Shown: positions 19,010-25,126 of the stretch, in pieces
Numbering within the stretch: the stretch's first letter is position 1
Layout of the letters: every line of letters starts with the position of its first letter
NCBI GenBank assembly: GCA_001655205.1
Contig: LPNZ01002923.1
Location: forward strand, 1-25,126
Length of the DNA stretch: 25,126 bases
Direction of reading: 5' to 3'
From: Lenisia limosa
Taxonomy: Eukaryota; Breviatea
Notes under the pieces: model-generated
Told to the model about the DNA's origin: nothing
Databases searched by the model: none
The model's input: the letters and a program-made list of their open reading frames with translations, nothing else
Made by a program: the position numbers and the translations under genes

Positions 19010-19104
19010 TACAATACATGTGTGTACTATGTGACAACATAGTAGATGGTTAGTAGGGGAATTTGAATTCACAACGGGTATGTATTATTTCCCATCATAA
19101 TCAG

Positions 19105-19180
19105 GAGGAACCCCATCTTCGCCAGATTTGGGTTTAAGGGCAAGCCCATTGTTGACGGACGGATCAAGGAAGGACCTTAG
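19105..19180 (+). CDS. Terminal exon of an unidentified gene
   Basis: After a TCAG acceptor, a frame of 24 codons runs to TAG at 19178-19180 and encodes FARFGFKGKPIVDGRIKEGP near its end. Codon choice (AAC, CCC, ATC, GCC, AAG) matches the GC-richer exons of this window. It is too short for family assignment, and no upstream exon was identified. Confidence 0.35.
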
Positions 19181-19849
19181 ATGGGGAAATGGGACAATTC
19201 AACATGTGCTCTCTTTGCACAAAAATCACTGAAAGAAACATATACAGACCAGGATAAGTCTTGACCTGTTTTCATTTGGAAATAACATAGCAAATAGGTC
19301 AAAACTTATCCCCGTCACTGTATGTACATGTACTAAATATACATCACATGTATAACCATGTGCACCGGGCCTTGGCTCATTCGTATTAAAGAGTACGATT
19401 CCTTTGCTGATGATAGCATAACCCCTTCACTTTCATCATTAACTTTCTTCACAATTCTCTCCTTTTGATGTTCTCGACTTTTGTTGGTGCCAAAATGCTG
19501 ACTTGCCTTTCATTAAAACAGCCCATATTATGGTTACACAAACTTATAAAATGAAATATAATATCATATCATATGCTGTATATGATCGAATTCCATAAGT
19601 TATTTTTTTCTAACAAATATTATTTTTTTAAAGTGCAGTTAGTAGTGGTCAAAAATCATTAATTTTTTTTATAATTTATTTTTCACTTGCCTAAGATGGA
19701 AAGTGTGAACTGAACTTAAAACAATGATGTAATTCTTTTTGAGTAAAAACGAATACAATGATGACTTTTCAGACATTCCTACTAAAGGACTTTGTGTATA
19801 GTACTATATGTGTACATGTATACGATAAAAAATATCTTCAAATAGGACC
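19181..19849. other. Non-coding stretch containing one MITE
   Basis: Apart from the MITE at 19241-19324 and an AT microsatellite near 19558-19582, no exon is supported. Positions 19600-19690 are T-rich. Confidence 0.4.
19241..19324. mobile_element. Short MITE with Tc1/mariner-like ends
   Basis: About 84 bp with terminal inverted repeats of roughly 30 bp. The left end reads TACAGACCAGGATAAGTCTT and the right end, on the complement, TACAGTGACGGGGATAAGTT. Both continue with TGACCT and T-rich sequence. TA dinucleotides sit at both outer edges, as expected for TA target-site duplication by Tc1/mariner elements. The interior is only about 25 bp and has no coding capacity. Confidence 0.6.
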
Positions 19850-19890
19850 TTGACCTACCCTACCTTGCCAAAGCACAAAGCGTACACCCT

Positions 19891-20018
19891 AGGGAAATTG
19901 GAAATGTCATATTTTTCGGGAAATTCGTCATATTTTTTCAAAATGACCATATTTCAAACAAATATCATATTTTATGCTGACGTCATGATCCTTTATGGGA
20001 CAAGGGGGGGGGGGGGAG
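19891..20018. repeat. Dispersed repeat R1, copy 1, ending in a G run
   Basis: Starts AGGGAAATTGGAAATGTCAT and contains ATTTTATGCTGA and GTCATGATCC. It ends GGGACAAG followed by about 13 G. The second copy at 25050-25126 has the same order of words with an internal deletion of about 40 bp and also ends in a G run at the window edge. Confidence 0.7.
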
Positions 20019-20044
20019 AGAGAGAAAGGAACTTTGGTGACACG

Positions 20045-20120
20045 NNNNNNNNNNNNNNNNNNNNNNNNNNNNNNNNNNNNNNNNNNNNNNNNNNNNNNNN
20101 NNNNNNNNNNNNNNNNNNNN
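20045..20120. other. Assembly gap (76 N)
   Basis: A run of N. The left flank (GGGACAAG, G run, GAGAGAGAAAGG) is partly complementary to the right flank (CCCTTTCTCCTCCCC, then CTGTCTCATA), which suggests an inverted structure across the gap. Confidence 0.9.
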
Positions 20121-20255
20121 ACATATAAATATGGCTTCTTTTTTTTTTCCATAAAAATATGACTTTTGCCCTTTCTCCTCCCCCTGCCTGTCTCATAGCG
20201 GTTGTTTTTTCCAATATTTTAGTGTCTCCCGTCAAGCATTTGGGATCTTGGTTAC

Positions 20256-20513
20256 CATAAGCCTTGTCCTTAGCATTGACTGAGCTCTTCTTTCGCTTGA
20301 CCCCGAGGATCTTCGACCTCATAATGTAACAAATGTAAGATTTATCAACAAATAATGTGACACATGTAAGTTTATCAACAAATACAACAAACACATGATT
20401 TGTCGAACAAATAATACAATAAATGCAAGATTTGTCGAACAAATAATTATGATTAGCCTTGGTCAGGAGAGGTCTGAAGGATTTGTCGAGGTTCACCCGG
20501 TTAATTATAATCG
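20256..20513 (-). CDS. Two exons joined across a minisatellite intron
   Basis: Exon 20513-20441 contains NRVNLDKSFRPLLTKANHN. Exon 20317-20256 contains SKILGVKRKKSSVNAKDKAY and ends before a GTAACC donor. A 123-nt GT-AG intron (20440-20318) joins them in phase 2, giving NYLSKILGV at the junction with no stop. Both exons share GC-richer codon choice, while the intron is AT-rich and made of tandem repeats. The second exon could alternatively start at ATG 20322. The upstream exon (about 20640-20570, contains RNGCRKKLKEKQAFT) does not match in phase, so the 5' side is unresolved. No family was recognised. Confidence 0.5.
20318..20440. repeat. Minisatellite of about 30 bp filling an intron
   Basis: Four imperfect units of about 27-33 bp, each containing TTTGTTCGACAAAT or TTTGTTGATAAAT followed by CTTGCATTT, CATGTGTTT, CTTACATGTG or CTTACATTTG. 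The donor of the surrounding intron (GTTCGAC) is itself part of the unit. Confidence 0.75.
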
Positions 20514-20941
20514 CTGGTGTAAAAATAAGGAAAGGCATCTCAATTAAAAATGAAACAGCGGGGCTTACCGTAAACGCCTGCTTCTCTTTCAGCTTCTTTC
20601 GGCATCCATTACGAATTTGACTCCTGCCATTATGTCATTCTCGTCGCAGCTCGAAAGGTATGTTGTGGGTTTTGCTGAATGGACAATCACTATGACGTTT
20701 GAGAATTTGTTAATGGTATGTAGGTCTGGGACAGAATGCGAGGTTATGTCAACATCAAGACCTTGAACAAGAACGGCGTGTCGATGGACACCAGATGGTC
20801 AAGGGTTTGAAGGGTATTCGTGTTGACCTGTCTCATTGTTGTTTTATAGCTTAATTGAGAAAGACACTTACCTTTTGGCTTGGGTTTAGTGCTCCTTGGA
20901 TTTGCTAACTTCGGTATCACCGATTCCCTTTCTTGTTTCTA

Positions 20942-21355
20942 TCAACCGGTATCCACCTGGGGGATTACACGGCATACGTCTAAACTCACCACTTGATTTT
21001 TTGGCTGTTGGATCTGTGCTGAAACGTCAGGGCAAAGACTAGGGCTGGGCTTACTGCTCAAAGGGCCCGATCTTGACGGCTTCGCTATGCCGGCTCGAAC
21101 GGTGTCCTCGTCAAATGAGTCGAAACCCGAGTTGACACTCTTAATACTGTTATCTATAAAAGATGAGCACAGACAACCACACGCCGGATCTATATGATAT
21201 GATCCTAGTTTCAATTGAGACTTCACTGCAAAAAAAGCCAAACCCGAAAGTGTCTGAGAAAACGGCAAGAAAAGAGGCTGTTTGATGGATTCGGTTGACT
21301 CTTTTTGCTGACCCTGAGGTGTCAGAGAAATTAGCGAAAATTGGGATTTGCTCAC
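20942..21355 (-). CDS. Ser/Pro-rich coding region, probably several exons
   Basis: One frame stays open for 137 codons leftward to TGA near 20942. The right part contains LISLTPQGQQKESTES; the left part contains SVNSGFDSFDEDTVRAGIAK and PSRSGPLSSKPSPSLCPDVS. Codon choice in 21130-20985 is that of the well-supported exons. Several in-frame GT-AG intervals exist, including a 33-nt one near 20984-20952, so the true exon limits are uncertain. The composition suggests a disordered or regulatory region. It may be part of the same gene as the exons at 20256-20513. No domain was recognised. Confidence 0.4.
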   Translation of the reverse strand: MSKSQFSLISLTPQGQQKESTESIKQPLFLPFSQTLSGLAFFAVKSQLKLGSYHIDPACGCLCSSFIDNSIKSVNSGFDSFDEDTVRAGIAKPSRSGPLSSKPSPSLCPDVSAQIQQPKNQVVSLDVCRVIPQVDTG

Positions 21356-21758
21356 AGTCCGTCTTCCAAACTGTGCGACAGGGAGCTTGTTGGCAGACTC
21401 GGGAGATTCGGGATCAAAAACACTCTTCTGAGAAATTAAAATGTAAGGAGTGCGACAATGGCAGCGGATCGAGGCTTCGGATCCCAGGAGAAAGGGGCCT
21501 TTAGTGTCAACAACGGATACAAATTCAATACCACCTTGACGGATTCGGAAAACTCAAGACTATTCTTGTTACCTGTTGACTCGAAATCATCCCCAGAAAA
21601 CGACTAAAGAACGGTGATTCACAATGGAGGGCAATGAACTTCATCTTCGAAACTCTCAACCTCTTCTTTTGGCGGAGGAACGGCTGCATCAGAAACTATT
21701 AAGGAAGCTGTGACGGTCAATCACATCAATTATATGGCGGGTAATTTTCCCTTCTTAG

Positions 21759-21962
21759 GTTGCCCAACTGATCGCCTCTCTTGTCAAAGCTCTCCTCAAG
21801 CTCATGCGCATCAATGTGGAGGCTGTTGACCGGCGTGATTGGCCGGACCTCCTGTGTGCCAAACGAAATGCCTTGACGGGATGGTGTTGCTGGTCTGAAC
21901 GATTCATCCTAGAGAGTTACGCCGTTCCAAATTCCCTTCCTGTCATATTACCAATTAGCTGA
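21759..21962 (+). CDS. Exon of an unidentified gene, open to TGA
   Basis: A TTCTTAG acceptor is followed by 67 codons and TGA. The product contains QLIASLVKALLKLMRINVEA, a likely amphipathic helix, then DRRDWPDLLCAKRNALTGW with Cys and Trp. A GT-AG interval of 17 nt just before the stop (about 21942-21958) would allow continuation. The downstream coding frame at 21964-22275 may belong to the same gene. No family was recognised. Confidence 0.45.
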   Translation, partial: VAQLIASLVKALLKLMRINVEAVDRRDWPDLLCAKRNALTGWCCWSERFILESYAVPNSLPVILPIS

Positions 21963-21963
21963 A

Positions 21964-22275
21964 TTGCTCTTCCTCAATACCGGCAGTGGTTGCTCACCGA
22001 CAAATATATTTTATGATGGCCAACAAGAAAAATCACGGACTGCTTCTTTATTGTGTTTAAAAATGCGGCAGACAGGGAACGTGCTCTTTTTGGAAGAAGC
22101 CAACTCGAAGATCACCCTGATCCTGAACATTCCGTCGGTTAATTTTTTCTTCCATCCTTCCATCCAAGATATTTTAGATGACAGAGATCCTCCGCTACTT
22201 CATCGGCCAGCGCCAAAACACACCAGGCCAATTGATGACGTGATGGACTGCAGTGCCAAGACCCTAGACCCAATC
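21964..22275 (+). CDS. Exon of an unidentified gene before a GTAAGT donor
   Basis: The frame is open for about 104 codons and ends at CAATC before GTAAGT. Codon choice is strongly coding-like from 22060 on, in the part encoding GNVLFLEEANSKITLILNIP. The end contains RPAPKHTRPIDDVMDCSAKT. The left limit is uncertain; the first 90 bp are weaker. It probably belongs with the exons at 21759 and 22518. No family was recognised. Confidence 0.45.
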
Positions 22276-22517
22276 GTAAGTGTTGCTTATTTGTTCTTAA
22301 ACGTTCGATTATGGGCATAAATTGTAGTGTTCGGTCTATTATGACTGCTGTGAACTGATATTGTAGGGATCGGTTCAAATTGTGGACATCCTTCGGCTCC
22401 GCGGAATAAAGGTTAACAAGATCGTAGGACTGAGTCTATGGTTGGAAACTTCTTTTTTTTGAACAGTTATTTTTACATTCGTATAAAGCGTTTCTTTTAA
22501 GGAGGTTAATCCGTAAC

Positions 22518-22675
22518 AAATCCACAACCAAGACGATTCCGTCTACAACCAGATCCTATTCAAGATGCCAGAATGGAGAAAGGCAAAGCTTCCCCTTCCC
22601 CAAGACCCATTCAAGAAGGTCTTTGTTTACGCCACGGCTCACGCAGCTTCGATAAGGCCGTCGTCACCGCTGTGA
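22518..22675 (+). CDS. Exon of an unidentified gene
   Basis: From about 22526 a frame encodes DDSVYNQILFKMPEWRKAK, then LPLPQDPFKKVFVYATAH and runs to TGA at 22673-22675. Codon choice is coding-like (GTC TAC AAC CAG ATC). The acceptor is not clear: TTTTAAG at 22500 leads into a TAA in this frame. Intronic or small-exon sequence probably lies in 22276-22520. No family was recognised. Confidence 0.35.
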
Positions 22676-22998
22676 CACAGAAGTCTCGAGGTATGTGGCT
22701 GTTTTGTTTATCGTCAAGTCTAACTTAGCAGTCCCTTCTTCAGTCTGCTCATATTGTCACATTGTGTTTAATGATGTCATTACGGACTTCAAGAACAAGA
22801 TAAAGCTGCTTCGCGGGCCGCCTGCTCATATGACCAGTAATGAACCAACACATTATTGATGCTATTTGACATTGGATATTTCACGTCACCCCAGGAACCC
22901 ATGCTGCAAACAATAAGCTCATAGACCCGGTCCTACCATGGCCTCACGATGTGAATGGAACAGAGCGTCCCTGTAGAAAATGTCCTCAAGTCAAAAAT

Positions 22999-23099
22999 NN
23001 NNNNNNNNNNNNNNNNNNNNNNNNNNNNNNNNNNNNNNNNNNNNNNNNNNNNNNNNNNNNNNNNNNNNNNNNNNNNNNNNNNNNNNNNNNNNNNNNNNN
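22999..23099. other. Assembly gap (101 N)
   Basis: A run of N. No repeat or inverted structure is visible in its flanks. Confidence 0.95.
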
Positions 23100-23307
23100 G
23101 CGTAATAATGATGCATATCAAAGGCAATGTTGTTTTTAGCATTCAGCATTTCGCCTCACGACAGTGATCAGAAATCTATCTGTTTCTCAGCATACGAATG
23201 AATGGCAAGACGGGAATTTTACACCAGCTCCTTGTGGGCCAGCCAACAATGTTAACAAAAATATCGTGTGAGAAAAACAATATCATCAAATATACTGCTC
23301 TTGCAAC

Positions 23308-23858
23308 TCAGCAATCCTCGGAGAGTGGGGAAGAAGAACGATAACGGTATCTAAAAAGTCAACAAAACACCAACGTTTCAAACACAAACCTTGTCCCGTG
23401 GAGAGAGGGGTAACAAAATTGAACATCACTGTCTCGAATACAAACCACAAACAACGTCTGTTTCGGTGAAAACAAACTCGTCTCTGGTGCTGTGTTGATG
23501 AGGGCTTTCAACAAGAACTGTAGTAAATAAATAAAGCAGTATAAGTAAAGGGAGGAGAGGTACGAGTATGGTCTAGGGTGTTCAGAAGACTCCAAAAAAC
23601 CATGAAAGAGTAGTCCTCAGGATTCTCGTTATAAACAACGTTTTACTTGTATATAAACCCAATCTCAGGCTCAGCTTACCACAGGGAACTGTGCCTCAAC
23701 GCATTTGAATCTCTGCTTGGGCAAAAGTTGTTCACAAATCCATCTTTGACCTCCGTTATATTCCTATTTCGGCAAGTTTTTTCTTCTACTTGAGTAACCT
23801 CCAAAAAAGGTTTCACGTAATTGAGTAGGATGGCAACATGGGCCTCCCGCTCTTCCAT
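23308..23858 (-). CDS. Complete gene, about 111 aa, with a possible 9-nt exon
   Basis: ATG at 23858 opens exon 23858-23736 (41 codons). Exons 23712-23680, 23572-23564, 23517-23390 and 23350-23308 follow, ending at TGA. Introns are 23, 107, 46 and 39 nt, all GT-AG. Spliced length is 336 nt, 112 codons, in frame throughout. The third exon is only 9 nt (three codons); skipping it also keeps the frame. The protein starts MEEREAHVAILLNYVKPFLE, contains RFKCVEAQFPV and LLKALINTAPETSLF, and ends Ser- and Arg-rich. The N-terminal 20 residues look like an amphipathic helix. No family was recognised. Confidence 0.55.
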
Positions 23859-24323
23859 TATGACTTTTTTTTTACGAACAAAGGAATAAAAACAAATCGG
23901 TACCTAAAAGCTACAGCGCCGTGAGGATGGGTTTGTTCCAATTTTTGGCCTTTTTACAACGACTTTCTTGAAGATGTCAGGTGTGTGTACTCTTGGGTCG
24001 AATATAAAGTGTTAGAGAATCTACGCAGCATCAATTCGGCAACCCCTCCCTAAGCAGCAAGATTAGCCCATTTTAGCCTCGGTTTGGCCACAAAACCATA
24101 TTCGTGCAAAAATTTGTATGTAGTAAACCTCCTTATGAGATGATTTTCCGGGTAGTGGCAATAATTACCCAAAATTTGTATCAATTTTTCGCGTAATTAA
24201 AAAAAGGACTCAACCACCTTGAGGATATTTTCGCATTTTTTCAACTTTTTACGAAAAACTACCCTGCGGAAATATCCCGAAGCACTTTTATTATTATTTC
24301 TGAACCTCCTCAATTATCATAAC
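23859..24323. other. Non-coding or unresolved upstream region
   Basis: No exon could be supported. Upstream exons of the PP2A subunit gene should lie here or further left, but no matching family sequence was seen. Confidence 0.35.
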
Positions 24324-24964
24324 ATGTGGATCTTGCTAAGATATAACGACAAAGCCAGCTTGGGTCACCTTTTTAGATATTGTCATCTAATTGAGCTATT
24401 CTCTGCTGATAGAGAAACAGTCTTTTTTAATGTACTCAGAAAACAAAAAGCAGTTATTGAACCAGCTGACTTTAGTATTGCATTGAGGGGTTATTTACAA
24501 ATTATTTATTACAGAGTTGGTATGTTCACATCCAGGACTTGCCTTTTTGGATGGTACCCCCGAATTTCAAGAAAGATATGGTTTGATTTATTGACTTATG
24601 TTGTTGAAACTGTAATAGTTCGCTTCTTTTATGATTGTAATTTAATGGGAGACTGGAAAATGACACTAAATGATGTTAAGCGATCATGTTTATTAGATGT
24701 CTGGGATGAGGTGACTTGTATTATTCTTTTATCCCACTGTTTAGGTTGATGGTCAGAATGATGTTAATCTTGTTTCAAGATTTTTTAGTTATGAACACTT
24801 CTACGTTTTATACTGTAAGTTCTGGGAACTTGATAATGATCATGATCTCGAAGTTTGTCTTTTCATGTTACTTGGTTTCAAGAGAGGATGTTGCTAAATA
24901 TAATGAGTATGCTCTTTCACCAAAGGCTTTAGACCGTATTTTTTCTGGTGTTCCCAGGAAATTG
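24324..24964 (+). CDS. PP2A regulatory subunit B'' (PR72 type), partial
   Basis: [18 protein letters not shown] (about 24767-24830) is a hallmark of PP2A B'' subunits, which bind the PP2A scaffold and catalytic subunits and steer substrate choice. Upstream are [17 protein letters not shown] and [12 protein letters not shown], also family motifs; downstream are DNDHDLE, the start of an EF-hand loop, and [17 protein letters not shown]. The pieces lie in three frames. A 34-nt GT-AG intron (24711-24744) is clear. Other interruptions are at 24475-24499, 24581-24603 and 24853-24874 (25, 23, 22 nt); removing exactly these restores family length and the full EF loop, but none ends in AG. Longer GT-AG intervals at the same donors (40, 38, 34 nt) would delete conserved residues. 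The N-terminal part and the exons after VPRKL are missing. A decayed copy is possible. Confidence 0.85.
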
Positions 24965-25049
24965 GTTTGTATCCTTTTTTTTCTTATGTATTATTCGACG
25001 AGGTACAATTTAGCCTCAAAATAACACAAATCAAATACGGTTTGTCCGT

Positions 25050-25126
25050 AGGGGAAATTGGAAATGTCATATTTTTGGGAAATTCATATTTTATGCTGAT
25101 ATCATGATCCTGACAGGACAAGGGGG
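25050..25126. repeat. Dispersed repeat R1, copy 2, at the window edge
   Basis: Starts GGGGAAATTGGAAATGTCAT and ends GGACAAGGGGG at the end of the window. Compare copy 1 at 19891-20018. It lies about 85 bp after the last recognised PP2A exon, so it may sit in the next intron. Confidence 0.7.

Noticed and set aside
20318-20440. CRISPR-like array of about 30-bp units
   Set aside because: The units are imperfect and directly adjacent, with no unique spacers, in a eukaryotic intron.

Overview
This window looks like nuclear DNA of a eukaryote. It is AT-rich and has four runs of N (assembly gaps). Genes lie on both strands and are cut into many small exons; microsatellites and dispersed repeats are common, and a decayed Tc1/mariner transposon is present. 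The most distinctive trait is intron size: exons can be chained into open, frame-consistent models only through GT-AG introns of about 18 to 60 nt, several of them 18 to 26 nt. Such introns are known from dicyemid animals, some ciliates and nucleomorphs. A collagen-like fragment and a PR72-type PP2A subunit fit an animal but do not prove one, so I leave the organism open.

Layout. 1-4000: a minus-strand gene cluster in five units, including one complete eight-exon model (1407-2502, 292 aa) and two neighbours that overlap by 14 bp. 4400-5600: a small plus-strand gene, an AT-rich ORF and a collagen-like exon. 6370-8290: a short plus-strand gene, then two minus-strand genes, one ending in a Cys/His zinc motif and one six-exon model. 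8300-9500: AT-rich DNA without genes. 9519-11144: a large inverted repeat with a 225-bp block that looks identical in both arms. 12021-12850: Tc1-type transposase remains. 13200-17250: exons on both strands, including a complete 240-aa model and the C-terminal catalytic region of a tyrosine recombinase. A 21-bp minisatellite around a gap (15470-15995) separates two minus-strand genes. 17980-23860: several partial genes, a short MITE, an intron made of a minisatellite, and a five-exon minus-strand gene. 24324-24964: part of a PP2A B'' (PR72-type) regulatory subunit gene.

Only the PP2A subunit, the Tc1 transposase, the tyrosine recombinase and possibly the zinc-motif gene and collagen-like exon could be tied to a family. 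The others are called genes because chained GT-AG exons give open frames with correct phase and consistent codon choice, which is strong structural but not functional evidence. No tRNA, rRNA, CRISPR array or bacterial-type operon was seen. The most unusual signal is the PP2A gene: its reading frame is interrupted by insertions of about 22, 23 and 25 nt that lack a terminal AG, yet their removal restores the family length exactly, including a 12-residue EF-hand loop.
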